From NCBI RefSeq assembly GCF_900102195.1, contig NZ_FNBE01000001.1:372001-436000 (forward strand): a DNA stretch of 64,000 nucleotides. The letters run 5' to 3'. The stretch comes from Pseudonocardia oroxyli. Its GTDB lineage: Bacteria > Actinomycetota > Actinomycetes > Mycobacteriales > Pseudonocardiaceae. The notes beneath the pieces were generated by a model. The model saw only the letters and a list, made by a program, of their open reading frames with translations. It was not told where the DNA came from and ran no database searches. The position numbers were made by a program, and so were the translations under genes. Shown here one piece after another: positions 28,669 to 38,884 of this stretch; positions within the stretch are counted from its first letter, which is position 1, and each line of letters opens with the position of its first letter.

Positions 28669-29544
28669 TCAGCTTCCGGCGTCGGCCCGCTGGCCGTAGC
28701 CGGTGGCCGCGTAGCCGCCGCCGTTGCTGTTGGCGGCCCGAGCGGCGTCCGACGGCGCGGCCGAGGCCCGACCCTCCAGGTCGCGCAGCTGCGACTCCAG
28801 GTAGGTCTTGAGCCGGGTCCGGTACTCGCGCTCGAAGGTGCGGAGCTCGTCGATCTTCTTCTCCAACACCGACTTGTCGCGGGTGATGGTGCCGATGATC
28901 TCGGTCTGCTTCCGCTCCGCCTCGCTGACCAGCGAGGACGCCTTGTCGCGGCTCTGCCGCTCCAGGGTCTCCGCGCGGGTGCGGGCGTCGTTGAGCATCG
29001 TCTCGGCGCGGGCCCTGGCGTCGTTCACCAGGCCGTCCGACTTGGTGCGGGCCTCGCTGAGCAGCTGCTCGGACTTGCTCCGGGCGTCCGCCAGCATGGA
29101 GTCGGCCTCGTTCTTGGCCTCGGCCGTGAGCCGGTCGGCCATCTCCTGGGCCAGGCCCAGGACCTTGGCCGCCTGGACGTGGTGGTCACCACCACCCATG
29201 TCGGCCTCCGGGCCGCCCATGGCGCCCATGGGGCGCTGCGGGGGCTCGGGCCTGCTCTGCGGCGGGGGCTCGACGGGACGGATCTGCTGCGTGGGCGGCG
29301 GACCCTGCTGGGCGGGCGGCTGGGGACGGTTGCGCGCGTCCTCCAGCTCGGCCTGGCTCGAGTCCAGGCGCTGCTCCAGCTGGCCCACCTGCTCGCGCAG
29401 GTCCTCGTTCTCCTCGATCAGCCGGGCCAACTCGGCCTCGACCAGGTCGAGGAACGCGTCGACCTCGTCCTCGTTGTACCCCCGCTTACCGATCGGGGGC
29501 TTGCTGAACGCGACGTTGTGGACGTCGGCGGGTGTCAGCGGCAT
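28669..29544 (-). CDS. wag31: DivIVA/Wag31 polar growth scaffold
   Basis: 291 residues. The N-terminal DivIVA domain begins [39 protein letters not shown] (membrane-binding turn plus first coiled coil). A Pro/Gln-rich linker (about 75-115) and a long heptad coiled coil (about 125-260, repeats of A/S-E-A-R) follow. It recruits peptidoglycan synthesis to cell poles in actinobacteria. The start is ATG at 29544 with GAGGTGATC upstream. It follows sepF and yggT, the usual order. Confidence 0.95.
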   Translation of the reverse strand: MPLTPADVHNVAFSKPPIGKRGYNEDEVDAFLDLVEAELARLIEENEDLREQVGQLEQRLDSSQAELEDARNRPQPPAQQGPPPTQQIRPVEPPPQSRPEPPQRPMGAMGGPEADMGGGDHHVQAAKVLGLAQEMADRLTAEAKNEADSMLADARSKSEQLLSEARTKSDGLVNDARARAETMLNDARTRAETLERQSRDKASSLVSEAERKQTEIIGTITRDKSVLEKKIDELRTFEREYRTRLKTYLESQLRDLEGRASAAPSDAARAANSNGGGYAATGYGQRADAGS

Positions 29545-29597
29545 CGGATCACCTCATGCACTCCTCGGCGGCAAACCGGCGGGCGAGTGACTGGGGC

Positions 29598-29891
29598 TCA
29601 CCCCACCGCCGGTCTGGCAATGCTCATCAGTATGAACACCACCAGCAGTAGAACCATAATCGAGAGGTCCAGTCCTACGCCGCCGATACGGACGACGGGG
29701 ATCACTCTCCGCAACAACTTCACGGGCGGATCGGTCACGCTGAACACCACTTCGAGTGCCGCCGCGGGGCGCCCGGCGGGCACCCACTCCCGTGCGAACG
29801 AGTGCACGAGCTCCACGACGATGCGCGAGACGAGCAGGAGCCAGAAGAAGAACAGGATGTAGTAGAGGACGAACTGCAGGGCGATCGGCAC
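29598..29891 (-). CDS. YggT-family membrane protein
   Basis: A 97-residue protein with two hydrophobic stretches (about 5-27 and 75-95) and a central VFSVTDPPVKLLRRVIPVVRIGGVGLDLS, the DP-P-RxxIPxxxGxDxS signature of YggT proteins. The family is linked by position to septum formation and osmotic tolerance; its biochemical role is unclear. GTG start at 29891; it sits 25 bp downstream of sepF. Confidence 0.88.
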   Translation of the reverse strand: MPIALQFVLYYILFFFWLLLVSRIVVELVHSFAREWVPAGRPAAALEVVFSVTDPPVKLLRRVIPVVRIGGVGLDLSIMVLLLVVFILMSIARPAVG

Positions 29892-29916
29892 GCGCTCATC
29901 CTGCCACTAGGCGGGC

Positions 29917-30651
29917 TCAGTCCCGCTGGAACAGACCCCGCTCGGCGAGCCGGCGCGCGTCGTCCGCCGAGACCTCGACGTTCGCGGGCGTCAGGAGGAA
30001 GACCCGGGAGGTCACCTTGTCGATCGAACCGCGCAGCGCGAACGCCAGACCTGCGGCGAAGTCGACCAGGCGGCGCGCGGCGGCCTCGTCGAGATCGGTC
30101 AGGTTGATGATCACGGGGACCCCGTCCCGGTAGCGCTCGCCGATGGTCCGCGCCTCGGTGAAGCTGCTCGGCTGCAGGGTCGTGATCGTGGCGAGCGCGG
30201 CCGCGCCGCGGTCGCGCTGCTCGGGCAGGCTCGCCGGCGCCGCCGCCGGGGCCGGGGCCGCCGCGGGCGGGTCCGGAACGGGCCGCACGACGGGCTCGTC
30301 GCGGTCCACCGCGAGCGCCCCGTGGGTGGTAGGTGCCGAGCCCCCGAGACCGCCCTGCAGGCCCGCGGAGACCCGCACGGGCTCCCGCAGCGGGCGCGAC
30401 GGGCGGACGGATTCGCGCGCCGACCGGCCCGACCAGGTGTGGTCCTCCGCCGCCGGGACCCGGCTCGGACGGGGCTCGTCGTACTGCGCGTAGTCGTCCC
30501 GAGCGTCGAAGCGGTCGTCCGGATCCGACCAACGGTCGGCCCCGCGCGCCGTACGCCGGGGGTCGGCGTAGGTGTCCGGCTCGTCGACGTAGTCCATCTC
30601 CTCGGCGGGCACCATGCCGAAGTAGGCCTTGAGCCGGTACATCGCGCTCAT
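29917..30651 (-). CDS. sepF: Cell division protein SepF
   Basis: 244 residues. An N-terminal amphipathic helix (MSAMYRLKAYFGMVPAEEMDY) binds membrane. A long disordered charged and Pro/Ala linker (about 20-155) leads to the SepF core (TLQPSSFTEARTIGERYRDGVPVIINLTDLDEAAARRLVDFAAGLAFALRGSIDKVTSRVFLLTP). SepF anchors FtsZ to the membrane and is the main such anchor in actinobacteria lacking FtsA. I chose ATG 30651 over the in-frame 30687 because it gives the family N-terminus and has GGGGAC upstream. Confidence 0.95.
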   Translation of the reverse strand: MSAMYRLKAYFGMVPAEEMDYVDEPDTYADPRRTARGADRWSDPDDRFDARDDYAQYDEPRPSRVPAAEDHTWSGRSARESVRPSRPLREPVRVSAGLQGGLGGSAPTTHGALAVDRDEPVVRPVPDPPAAAPAPAAAPASLPEQRDRGAAALATITTLQPSSFTEARTIGERYRDGVPVIINLTDLDEAAARRLVDFAAGLAFALRGSIDKVTSRVFLLTPANVEVSADDARRLAERGLFQRD

Positions 30652-30683
30652 CTGAAGTCCCCGTTCCCGCGTGGTGCCTGCGA

Positions 30684-31409
30684 TCACCGGGAGGTTAACC
30701 GTCGGTCCCCCACAAGGGCCGTTCCGACACGCGCGACCGTCGAACCGTGACGGATCGCCACCTCCAGGTCGCCGCTCATCCCGGCCGACAGGACCGTCGC
30801 TCCGGGGTGCGCGGCGCGCAGCCGACTACCCGCGGCGGCGATCGCGGCAAACGACTCCTCGTCGTCCGCACCCAGAGGTGCCACGCTGAGCAACCCTTCG
30901 AGAACGAGCCCGCGCGCCTGCGTGACCTGCGCCGCGAGGTCCAGTAGCCCCGCGTCGTCGACGCCCCCGCGGGCCGGGTCGCCGTCCACGCTGTACTGGA
31001 TCAGCACGGGCAGCGGGGTGCCGCGCTCGGCGGCCGCCCTGTCCAGCGCGGCGGCGAGCCGGGCCGAGTCGACCGTCTCGACACGTGTCACCCACGGGGT
31101 CACCACCCGCACCTTGTTCCGCTGCAGCCCGCCGATGAAGTGCCACCGCAGATCCAGGTCGGGGCGCCGCTCCCGGATCTCCGCCACCTTCTGCGCGGCC
31201 TCCTGCGCCCGGTTCTCGCCGAAGTCCCGCAGGCCGAGCTCGGCGAGCGCGACCACGTCCGCCGCCGGGATGGTCTTGGTGACGGCGAGCAGCTCGACCT
31301 CCCCCGGCGCCCGCCCCGCGGCGGTGCAGGCGGCGGCGATCCGCTCCCGCACCGCGTGGAGGCGCTCCTCCAGCTCGGCCCGACGTTCTGCGGAGACTTC
31401 AGCACTCAC
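30684..31409 (-). CDS. YggS-family pyridoxal 5'-phosphate homeostasis protein
   Basis: A 241-residue alanine-racemase-fold protein binding PLP through the lysine of LLAVTKTIPAADV (about residue 45). FGENRAQEAAQKV, WHFIGGLQRNK and SAGMSGDLEVAIRHGSTVARVGTALVG complete the family signature. It buffers intracellular PLP and has no known catalytic activity. The start is GTG at 31409; TACGCT at 31417-31422 stands 7 nt upstream, indicating an internal leaderless promoter in the cluster. Confidence 0.93.
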   Translation of the reverse strand: MSAEVSAERRAELEERLHAVRERIAAACTAAGRAPGEVELLAVTKTIPAADVVALAELGLRDFGENRAQEAAQKVAEIRERRPDLDLRWHFIGGLQRNKVRVVTPWVTRVETVDSARLAAALDRAAAERGTPLPVLIQYSVDGDPARGGVDDAGLLDLAAQVTQARGLVLEGLLSVAPLGADDEESFAAIAAAGSRLRAAHPGATVLSAGMSGDLEVAIRHGSTVARVGTALVGDRRLTSR

Positions 31410-31443
31410 GGGTACGAGCGTAGGCGGGTGGGCTGCGGTCCCT

Positions 31444-31482
31444 GCACGTTTCGTGCACTCACTGATGCATGATCACGTTTCG
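31444..31482 (+). repeat. Dispersed 39-bp repeat, copy upstream of yggS
   Basis: Starts GCACGTTTCGTGC and contains TGCATGATCACG. It matches 32 of 39 positions with an inverted copy at 32329-32367. The two copies flank pgeF in opposite orientation. Confidence 0.65.
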
Positions 31483-31541
31483 GGGCGCCCGGTGCGGCGC
31501 TGCCGGCAGGGAGCGCACGGAACCGGTGGTCTCGGGGCCGC

Positions 31542-32264
31542 TCAGCCCGCGTCGAGCCAGGTGACGCCGGCGTGCCTGCCGGTGCGCTGGTCGCGGCGGT
31601 GGCTGAACAGCGCGCGGTCCTCGAGGGTGCAGCGCGGGTCCATGCCGACCTTGCTCACGCCCAGGTCGTGGAGCTGGCGGACGAGCCCGGCGCGCACGTC
31701 GAGCGACGGGGTGCCCTGCCGCGTCCGCGCCGCGCTGCCCGGCAGCCGCGCCTCCACCTCGGCGCGCATCGCCGCGGGGACCTCGTAGCAGAGCCCGCAG
31801 ACGGCCGGGCCGAGCAGCACCTCGACGTCCGGGATCCGCGCGCCGAGCGCGACCATCGCCTCGACGGTCGCGGGCACCACCCCGGCCGCCGCCCCCACCC
31901 GTCCGGCGTGCGCGGCGCCCACCACCCCCGCGACGGGGTCGCCGAGCAGCACCGGGGCGCAGTCCGCGGCCAGCACGACGAGCCCGATCCCCGGCTCGGC
32001 GGTGACCGCGGCGTCGGTGTCCGGGACGTCCGGGGCGGAACGCGGGGGCGGCGCGGTGACGGTCTCCACGCGGGTGCCGTGCACCTGGTCGAGGAAGACG
32101 GCGCCGCGCAGGCCGAGCTCCCTGATGAGCCGGTAGCGGTTGGCGTCGACGTTCGCCGGGGAGTCCCCCACCCGGCGGGAGAGGTTGAACGAGTCGAACG
32201 GGGCCGACGAGCGCCCGCCCGCCCGCGTCGTCATGACCCGTCGGACCCGCACCGCCGTCTGCAC
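31542..32264 (-). CDS. pgeF: Laccase-domain purine nucleoside phosphorylase (YfiH/PgeF family)
   Basis: 240 residues. Conserved metal ligands sit in LDQVHGT (His), LAADCAPVLL (Cys), GAAHAGRVGAA (His) and VCGLCYEV. Homologues act as purine nucleoside phosphorylase/adenosine deaminase, and one clears peptidoglycan-editing errors. It is encoded directly after ftsZ, which is the family's usual place. Here the tryptophan of the common HAGWRG is replaced (HAGRVG). The start is GTG at 32264, with TAGGCT at 32272-32277 7 nt upstream. Confidence 0.9.
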   Translation of the reverse strand: MQTAVRVRRVMTTRAGGRSSAPFDSFNLSRRVGDSPANVDANRYRLIRELGLRGAVFLDQVHGTRVETVTAPPPRSAPDVPDTDAAVTAEPGIGLVVLAADCAPVLLGDPVAGVVGAAHAGRVGAAAGVVPATVEAMVALGARIPDVEVLLGPAVCGLCYEVPAAMRAEVEARLPGSAARTRQGTPSLDVRAGLVRQLHDLGVSKVGMDPRCTLEDRALFSHRRDQRTGRHAGVTWLDAG

Positions 32265-32280
32265 GGGTTCGAGCCTATCC

Positions 32281-32369
32281 GGGCACGTGCCGTGCGCTCA
32301 CGGCTGTGCGCGCCGCGCCGGCCGCACACGACTCGTGATCATGCAGCGCTGAGCGCACGACACGTGCCC
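32281..32369. repeat. REP-like inverted repeat between pgeF and ftsZ
   Basis: GGGCACGTGCCGTGCGCTCA (32281-32300) is repeated inverted at 32350-32369 with one mismatch. The right half (32329-32367) is an inverted copy of the repeat at 31444-31482. An 18-bp direct repeat, CCGCGCCGGC-N-GCACACG, at 32313 and 32371 overlaps the element's end. Confidence 0.7.
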
Positions 32370-32389
32370 ACCGCGCCGGCTGCACACGC

Positions 32390-32425
32390 CACGAGCCGCG
32401 ACCCCGGGCGGGATCGCGGCTCGTG
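32390..32425 (-). terminator. Hairpin just downstream of ftsZ
   Basis: CACGAGCCGCGA and TCGCGGCTCGTG form a perfect 12-bp stem with a 12-nt loop, 13 bp past the ftsZ stop. A probable terminator or transcript-end stabiliser separating ftsZ from pgeF. Confidence 0.65.
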
Positions 32426-32438
32426 CGGGACGGACGGC

Positions 32439-33713
32439 TCAGCGGCGCATGAAGGGCGGGACGTCCACGTCGTCCTCGCTGGGGGCCGCGGGTGCCTGCG
32501 CCGCGGCGGGCTCCGGTGCGGCGGCGGGGGTGCTGATCTCGGTCATCGCCGGGTTCTCCCGCTCCGGCGCGCGCGGCGCGGGCGGGCTGTACGGCGCGAC
32601 CGGGGGCAGCGTGCCGTTCTGGTTCGCGCCGCTGCCGAACCCGCTCGCGGGCTGGGCCGACGGCGGGGTCGGGGCCACCGGGGGCGGCGCGGCGGCCGCG
32701 GCCGGAGCCTGCTCCTGCGCCGACGGCGACCGGAACGCCGCGGGCTCCAGCTTCTTGTGCGTGGGCTGACCGCCCTCGAACCCGGCCGCGATCACCGTGA
32801 TCCGCACCTCGTCGCCGAGCGAGTCGTCGATCACCGTGCCGAAGATGATGTTGGCCTCGGGGTGCGCGGCCTCCTGCACCAGCGACGCGGCCTCGTTGAT
32901 CTCGAACAGGCCGAGGTCCGAGCCGCCCGCGATCGACAGCAGCACGCCCTGCGCGCCGTCCATCGACGCCTCGAGCAGCGGCGAGTTGATCGCCGAGCCC
33001 GCGGCCTGCACGGCCCGGCCCTCCCCCCGCGCCGAGCCGATCCCCATCAGGGCCGAGCCCGCGCCGGACATCACCGACTTGACGTCCGCGAAGTCCAGGT
33101 TGATCAGGCCGGGGGTGGTGATCAGGTTCGTGATGCCCTGCACACCGGAGAGGAGCACCTCGTCCGCCGAGCGGAAGGCGTCCATCAGGCTCACGCCCAC
33201 GTCGCCCAGCTGCAGCAGCCGGTCGTTCGGGATGACGATCAGGGTGTCGCACTCGTTGCGCAGCTGCGTGATGCCGTCCTCCGCCTGGCCGGCGCGACGC
33301 CTGCCCTCGAAGGTGAACGGGCGGGTCACGACGCCGATCGTCAGCGCGCCGAGCTTGCGCGCGATCGAGGCGACCACGGGGGCGCCGCCGGTGCCCGTGC
33401 CGCCGCCCTCCCCGGCCGTCACGAAGACCATGTCGGCCCCCTTGAGGACCTCCTCGATCTCCTCGCGGTGGTCCTCGGCGGCCTTGCGGCCCACCTCCGG
33501 GTTGGCGCCCGCGCCGAGGCCTCGGGTCAGCTCGCGGCCGATGTCCAGCTTCACGTCCGCGTCGGACATGAGCAGGGCCTGCGCGTCGGTGTTCACCGCG
33601 ATGAACTCGACGCCCTTCAGGCCCACCTCGATCATCCGGTTGACGGCGTTCACGCCGCCGCCTCCGATGCCGACCACCTTGATCACGGCGAGGTAGTTGT
33701 GCGGGGGCGTCAT
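32439..33713 (-). CDS. ftsZ: Cell division GTPase FtsZ
   Basis: A 424-residue tubulin homologue. [17 protein letters not shown] is the first nucleotide loop. The tubulin signature GGGTGTG is at residues 105-110 ([10 protein letters not shown]). [11 protein letters not shown] is the T7 catalytic loop region. A Pro/Ala-rich linker (about 320-410) leads to the conserved C-terminal tail [11 protein letters not shown], which binds SepF and FtsW in actinobacteria. The start is ATG at 33713 with GAGAGGTG upstream. The 233-bp gap to ftsQ is long enough for independent promoters. Confidence 0.97.
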   Translation of the reverse strand: MTPPHNYLAVIKVVGIGGGGVNAVNRMIEVGLKGVEFIAVNTDAQALLMSDADVKLDIGRELTRGLGAGANPEVGRKAAEDHREEIEEVLKGADMVFVTAGEGGGTGTGGAPVVASIARKLGALTIGVVTRPFTFEGRRRAGQAEDGITQLRNECDTLIVIPNDRLLQLGDVGVSLMDAFRSADEVLLSGVQGITNLITTPGLINLDFADVKSVMSGAGSALMGIGSARGEGRAVQAAGSAINSPLLEASMDGAQGVLLSIAGGSDLGLFEINEAASLVQEAAHPEANIIFGTVIDDSLGDEVRITVIAAGFEGGQPTHKKLEPAAFRSPSAQEQAPAAAAAPPPVAPTPPSAQPASGFGSGANQNGTLPPVAPYSPPAPRAPERENPAMTEISTPAAAPEPAAAQAPAAPSEDDVDVPPFMRR

Positions 33714-33946
33714 GCGCGGCACCTCTCGATTTGGATCGGGTCTCCGGTCAGCTCCGTCCAGCAGGGTCTGTCCGGGCCGTTCGCCCAGGGACGCTAGGTG
33801 CGCGGAGGGGAGCGGTCCAGCAGGCGCGCCGCGCGTCGGCAACACCTCGATGGGGTGGACCGCGGTTCTCGTGACCCGTCCGTGACCTGCTGCTCATGCG
33901 TCCTGACGGCCAGTGACGAGTTGAGCCGGACGGAGCACTCGATCTC

Positions 33947-34957
33947 TCAGCGGGTGACGGTCGGCAGGTCCGGGCTGGAGACGTCGAACACGGTGCCGTC
34001 CTGGGTCAGCAGCGCCACCAGCACCGCGACCTTGTCCGCGGCCCGGTCGGGGGTGCCGAACCGGACCTGCCGCTCCCCCAGGCCCAGCCGCACGGTCGGC
34101 TCGACGGCCGGGCTGTCGACGTCCACCGTCCGCACCTGCGCGCGCAGGTCCGCCGGGAGGGCGGCCAGCACGGCCAGGGCGGCGCGGGTGGCCGGGTCGT
34201 CCGGCCCGACGGCGCCGAAACCCAGCATGGGCAGCGCGGGCGGGACCTCGGGCGCCTGTTGGTAGGCGACACCCGCCGCGTCGACCAGCGTGATGCCGGC
34301 CGGGGTGCGGGCGAGCGCCACCGCGCTGCGCTCGGTGACCTCGATCGCCACGGTGTGCGGCCAGCCGCGGCTGACCTGGACCGACCCGATCCCCGGCAGC
34401 TGCGCGACGCGCTGGGCGATCGCCCGCGTGTCGACCGTCGCCAGCGGCACCCCGGTCTCGACGGCCGCGGCGTCGACGATCTGCTCCCGGGGCACGACGA
34501 GGGCGCCGGTCACCTCGACCTGCTCCACCTCCGCGATCCCGGTGTAGACCAGCGCCGCCCAGAACCCGCCGCCCAGCGCGGCGAGCACGGCCAGGACCAG
34601 CACGGCCAGCGCGATCCGCCGGCGGATCTTGAAACGGAGGTCGTTGCGGCGGGCGGGCGGGCGCGCCGCGGCGGCGGGCGCCGCCCGCCGGGCACGGGCA
34701 CCCGGGCGGGCCTCATCGGCGCCGCCGGAGTCCCCGCGGCCGCGCTGCGCGGGGAGCAGCTTGTCGCGCTGCTCCGCCCGCTCCGCCCGGATCCGCTTCG
34801 CCCGCTCCGCCGCGGCCGGTCGCGTCCCGACCCGGTCGGCGACCCGCTCGCCCTTCCCGCCCGCGTCGGTCCCCTCGCCGCGCGCGGCCGTCTGCGGGTC
34901 GCGCAGGCGCCTGCCCCGACCGTCCGTGGTCGGGGTGCGAGGGGTGCGCCGGGCCAT
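33947..34957 (-). CDS. ftsQ: Cell division protein FtsQ
   Basis: 336 residues with the bitopic FtsQ layout. A long, basic, disordered cytoplasmic region (1-110) is followed by one transmembrane helix (about 112-138, RRIALAVLVLAVLAALGGGFWAAL). A POTRA domain (IAEVEQVEVTGALVVPREQIVDAAAVETGVPL) and the FtsQ beta-domain (PGIGSVQVSRGWPHTVAIEVTER) come next. It links the Z ring to FtsL/FtsB and septal synthesis. ATG start at 34957, 40 bp after murC. Confidence 0.93.
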   Translation of the reverse strand: MARRTPRTPTTDGRGRRLRDPQTAARGEGTDAGGKGERVADRVGTRPAAAERAKRIRAERAEQRDKLLPAQRGRGDSGGADEARPGARARRAAPAAAARPPARRNDLRFKIRRRIALAVLVLAVLAALGGGFWAALVYTGIAEVEQVEVTGALVVPREQIVDAAAVETGVPLATVDTRAIAQRVAQLPGIGSVQVSRGWPHTVAIEVTERSAVALARTPAGITLVDAAGVAYQQAPEVPPALPMLGFGAVGPDDPATRAALAVLAALPADLRAQVRTVDVDSPAVEPTVRLGLGERQVRFGTPDRAADKVAVLVALLTQDGTVFDVSSPDLPTVTR

Positions 34958-34997
34958 CAGTGCGGGCCCGGGGCCGGCGCGGCGGGACGGGCAGCGC

Positions 34998-36383
34998 TCA
35001 TGCGGGTGCCCGGTCCAGCTCGAGGAGGATCTCAGGGCCCAGCACCGTCACGTCACCCGCGCCCATGGTGAGCACGAGGTCGCCGGGGCGGGCCAGTCCG
35101 GCGAGCACACCGGGGACGTCCGCCCAGGTCGGGACGAAGTGCACCTGGTCGGCGGGCAGCGGGACCGCGTCGGCGACCAGGCGCCCCGACACACCGGGCT
35201 CGGGGTCCTCGCGGGCGCCGTAGACGTCGAGCACCACGACCTCGTCGGCCAGCCCCAGGGCCGTGCCGAACTCGGCCGCGAACGTCCGGGTACGGGAGTA
35301 CAGGTGCGGCTGGAACGCGACGATCACCCGCCCGGGCTGCACCTCGCGGGCGGCGCGCAGGGTGGCCGCGACCTCCGTGGGGTGGTGGGCGTAGTCGTCG
35401 TAGACGGCCACGCCGTTCGCCCGGCCCTTGAACTCGAACCGGCGCCGGACGCCGTCGAAGGCGGCCAGGCCCGTGAGCAGGTCCTCCACCGGGGCGCCCA
35501 GCTCGACCCCGGCGAGCAGCGCGCCGAGGGCGTTGAGCGCCATGTGCTCGCCCGGGACGGAGAGCCGCAGCGCGATCTCGACGCCCCCGTGACGGGCGAG
35601 CAGCCGGGAGCCGGTGCCGTCGGGGCGGAACTCCAGCAGCCGGGCGTCCGCCCCGATGCGGCCGTAGCGGCGCACCGGGATGCCACGGGTCTCCGCGACC
35701 GCCGCGAGCGCCTCCGCTCCCGGATCGTCCGCGCAGGTCACGAGGGTGCCGCCGGGGGCGATCCGACCCAGGAACTCCTCGAACACGGCGCGGTAGGAGG
35801 CCTCGTCGCCGTGGTGGTCCAGGTGGTCCGGCTCGACGTTCGTCACGACCGCGACGTTCGGGGCGAAGGCGGTGAACGAGCCGTCGGACTCGTCCGCCTC
35901 GACCACGAAGACGTCCCCGCCGCCGTGGTGCGCGCCCGCGCCGGTGACCGTGAGGTCCCCGCCGATCGCGAACGACGGGTCGACGCCGCAGTGCTGCAGG
36001 GCGACGGTGAGCATGGAGGTGGTGGAGGTCTTGCCGTGCGTCCCGGCGATCGCGGCGACCCGGTAGCCCTGGGTCAGCGCGGCGAGCGCCTGGGCGCGGT
36101 GCACCACGGCGAGGCCCCGCGCGCGGGCGGCGGCGAGCTCCGGGTTGGTCTCCCGGATCGCCGTGGACACCACGACGGTCGGCTCGCCGACGACGTGTTC
36201 CGTCGCGTGCCCCACGGCGATCTCCGCGCCGAGCGCGCGCAGCGCGAGCACCGTGCGGGAGTCCTTGGCGTCCGACCCGGAGACGCGCACGCCGCGGGCC
36301 AGCAGGATCCGCGCGATCCCGCTCATCCCCGCCCCGCCGATGCCGATGAGGTGGACGTGCGACCCGAGCACCGGGGCACTCAC
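34998..36383 (-). CDS. murC: UDP-N-acetylmuramate--L-alanine ligase
   Basis: 461 residues. A Rossmann-like UDP-binding opening ([22 protein letters not shown]), the ATP loop [24 protein letters not shown] and the C-terminal [15 protein letters not shown] are all family-defining. It adds L-Ala to UDP-MurNAc. The start is GTG at 36383, overlapping the murG stop as GTGA. The same frame stays open far upstream through murG and ftsW; that is GC artefact. Confidence 0.96.
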   Translation of the reverse strand: MSAPVLGSHVHLIGIGGAGMSGIARILLARGVRVSGSDAKDSRTVLALRALGAEIAVGHATEHVVGEPTVVVSTAIRETNPELAAARARGLAVVHRAQALAALTQGYRVAAIAGTHGKTSTTSMLTVALQHCGVDPSFAIGGDLTVTGAGAHHGGGDVFVVEADESDGSFTAFAPNVAVVTNVEPDHLDHHGDEASYRAVFEEFLGRIAPGGTLVTCADDPGAEALAAVAETRGIPVRRYGRIGADARLLEFRPDGTGSRLLARHGGVEIALRLSVPGEHMALNALGALLAGVELGAPVEDLLTGLAAFDGVRRRFEFKGRANGVAVYDDYAHHPTEVAATLRAAREVQPGRVIVAFQPHLYSRTRTFAAEFGTALGLADEVVVLDVYGAREDPEPGVSGRLVADAVPLPADQVHFVPTWADVPGVLAGLARPGDLVLTMGAGDVTVLGPEILLELDRAPA

Positions 36384-37519
36384 TTCCGGATCACCCCGAA
36401 CACGACCTCGGCCAGCCGCTCGTCGGCGTCCGCGTGGCCCGAGGCGCGGGCGGCCCGGCCCATGGCGGCGAGCTGCTCGGGGTCCTTCAGCAGCGGGACC
36501 AGCTCGGCCAGCACGACGTCCCCGGTCAGCGCGGTGTCGGCGACGAGCAGGCCGCCGCCCGCGTCGACGACCGGGCGGGCGTTGAGCGCCTGCTCGCCGT
36601 TGCCGATCGGCAGCGGCACGTACAGCGCGGGCAGCCCGACGGCGGAGACCTCGGCGACCGTCATCGCCCCGGCCCGGCAGAGGACGGCGTCCGCGGCGGC
36701 GTAGGCCAGGTGCATGTCGTCGATGTAGGGCAGGCCCACATAGCCCGACGCGCCGGGCGCCTCGGCGGAGCCCGACACGTCGGAGCCCGCCGGGGTGTTC
36801 CCCGGGCCGTGGGCGTGCAGGACCCCGATGCCCTCGTGGACCAGGCCGGGGAGGGCCGCGGCGAGGGCGGTGTTGAGCGAGCGGGCGCCCTGCGAGCCGC
36901 CGAACACCAGCAGCACCGGGCCGTCCGCGGGCAGGCCGAAGCGGGCCCGCGCCTCCACCCGCAGCGCGCCGCGGTCGAGCGTGGTCACGCTGTGCCGCAA
37001 CGGGATCCCGAGGATCTGTGCGTGCGCGAGCCCCGATCCCGGCACGGCGGCCACGACCCGGGCCGCGAACCGGGCGCCCACCTTGTTGGCCAGCCCCGCG
37101 CGGGCGTTCGCCTCGTGCACCACGATCGGCACCCGCCTGCGGGCGCCGAGGTAGGCGGGCAGGGCGACGTAGCCGCCGAACCCGACGACGACGTCCGCGT
37201 CGACCTTCGTCAGCACCTCGCGCACCCGCGCGACGGCGCCGCGCACCTTGCCGGGCAGCCGCAGCAGGTCGGCGGAGGGCTTGCGCGGCAGCGGAACCGG
37301 CGGGATCAGCTCGAGCGGGTAGCCGCGAGCCGGGATGAGCCGCTGGTCGAGGCCCTTCTCCGTGCCCAGGGCGGTGACGCGGGCGTCGGGCCGGAGCCGC
37401 ATGACGGCGTCGGCGAAGGCCAGGGCGGGCTCGATGTGCCCGGCCGTACCGCCGCCTGCGATCACCACGGACGGGCCTGCGCCCATCCGCGGGAGGTACT
37501 GGGTGCCGTACTGACTCAT
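36380..37519 (-). CDS. murG: UDP-GlcNAc:lipid I GlcNAc transferase (MurG)
   Basis: A 379-residue GT28 glycosyltransferase making lipid [24 protein letters not shown] is the N-terminal glycine-rich loop, followed by [28 protein letters not shown] and [17 protein letters not shown]. The donor region is [27 protein letters not shown]. It is intact and of usual length. The start is ATG at 37519, 27 bp after ftsW; the stop is coupled to murC. Confidence 0.96.
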   Translation of the reverse strand: MSQYGTQYLPRMGAGPSVVIAGGGTAGHIEPALAFADAVMRLRPDARVTALGTEKGLDQRLIPARGYPLELIPPVPLPRKPSADLLRLPGKVRGAVARVREVLTKVDADVVVGFGGYVALPAYLGARRRVPIVVHEANARAGLANKVGARFAARVVAAVPGSGLAHAQILGIPLRHSVTTLDRGALRVEARARFGLPADGPVLLVFGGSQGARSLNTALAAALPGLVHEGIGVLHAHGPGNTPAGSDVSGSAEAPGASGYVGLPYIDDMHLAYAAADAVLCRAGAMTVAEVSAVGLPALYVPLPIGNGEQALNARPVVDAGGGLLVADTALTGDVVLAELVPLLKDPEQLAAMGRAARASGHADADERLAEVVFGVIRK

Positions 37520-37546
37520 GGTCCTTGTCTCTGTCGAGCGCTGTCT

Positions 37547-38884
37547 CTATCGGCGCACGGTGCGCTGGGTGGGGGTGTGGGCGGGCGCCCGGTACGGCTC
37601 GGGGAGCGGCAGTCGCAGGATCGTCGCGATCCGCCCCTGGCCGTTCGCCCGCAGTGCGGCGACCGCCTCCGGCTCGTGCCGGGCGGCGTTGGTCAGGATG
37701 CCGAACAGGAACATGGTCACCACCATCGAGGTGCCGCCGGAGGAGATCAGCGGCAGCTGCAGTCCGGTGACCGGCAGCAGTCCCACGACGTACCCGATGT
37801 TGATGGCCGCCTGGATGACGAGCGTGGCGGTGGTCGTGGCGGCGACCAGCCGCAGCCACGGGTCGGAGCTGCGGCGGGCGATGCGCAGGCCGGTGTAGGC
37901 CAGGGTGGCGAACAGCGCCAGGACGGCGAAGGCGCCGATCATGCCGAGCTCCTCGCCGATGATGGCGAAGATGAAGTCGTTGTGCGCGTTGGGCAGGTAG
38001 TCCCACTTCGCGCGGCCCTGGCCGAGCCCGACGCCGAACAGGCCGCCGTCGGCGAGCGAGTACAGCGCCTGCGTGGCCTGGTAGGCGGGGCCGAGCGGGT
38101 CCGCGGAGCCCGCTTCGAGGAACGACGTGATGCGGCTGACCCGGTAGCCCGCGGTGAGGCCCAGCACGACCGCGCCCGCCGCGGCCCCGACCCCGATCGT
38201 GGCCAGCAGCTTCATCGGCGCGCCGCCGAAGTACAGCAGCACGATCATGACGATGCCGACCGACACCGCCATGCCCATGTCCGGCTCGAGCACGAGCAGG
38301 GCGAGGACCAGCAGGGTGACCGGGACCAGCGGGTTCAGCGCGTGCTTCCAGCGGTGCATCACCTTGCGCCGGGCGACGAGCACGTGCGCGCCCCACAGCG
38401 TGAGCGCCACCTTCACCGCCTCGGAGGGCTGCACCGAGAACGAGCCGATCGCGAACCAGGCCCGCGACCCGTTGCGTGTGACACCCAGCCCCGGGACGAG
38501 GACCGCGACCAGCGCGAGCACGCCGAGCAGCAGCAGCCACGGCGCGACCGCCCGCATCCGCGCGGGCCGCACCCGCAGCCCGATCCAGAACAGCACCAGC
38601 CCGCCCGCGCAGAAGGCGAGCTGCCGGACGAAGACCGAGTAGCTCGACCCACCCGCGGAGAAGGACTCCACCGAGCTGGCCGAGAGCACCATGACCAGGC
38701 CGAACAGGGTCAGCAGACCCCAGACGCCGAGGATCAGGTGCAGGCTGGTGAGCGGGCGGCGCAGCCACGCCTCGAGCGCCTTGGCCCCGCGGCCGACGGC
38801 GACGCGGGCCGGTCCGAACCGGCCGTCCGGCTCCGGGGGCGCGCTGCGCCGGGCGGAGCTGCGGCCCGGGCTGCGCGTCGCCAT
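37547..38884 (-). CDS. ftsW: Septal peptidoglycan glycosyltransferase FtsW (SEDS)
   Basis: A 445-residue SEDS protein with about ten spans. The N-terminal ~45 residues are basic and disordered. WFAIGSFSVQPSEAVKVALTLWGAHV carries the conserved Q-P-S-E and Lys motif. GLGQGRAKWDYLPNAHNDFIFAIIGEELG holds the catalytic-site Asp region and GLLPVTGLQLPLISSGGTSM the later core motif. It polymerises lipid II with FtsI. ATG 38884 overlaps the murD stop by one base. Confidence 0.96.
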   Translation of the reverse strand: MATRSPGRSSARRSAPPEPDGRFGPARVAVGRGAKALEAWLRRPLTSLHLILGVWGLLTLFGLVMVLSASSVESFSAGGSSYSVFVRQLAFCAGGLVLFWIGLRVRPARMRAVAPWLLLLGVLALVAVLVPGLGVTRNGSRAWFAIGSFSVQPSEAVKVALTLWGAHVLVARRKVMHRWKHALNPLVPVTLLVLALLVLEPDMGMAVSVGIVMIVLLYFGGAPMKLLATIGVGAAAGAVVLGLTAGYRVSRITSFLEAGSADPLGPAYQATQALYSLADGGLFGVGLGQGRAKWDYLPNAHNDFIFAIIGEELGMIGAFAVLALFATLAYTGLRIARRSSDPWLRLVAATTTATLVIQAAINIGYVVGLLPVTGLQLPLISSGGTSMVVTMFLFGILTNAARHEPEAVAALRANGQGRIATILRLPLPEPYRAPAHTPTQRTVRR

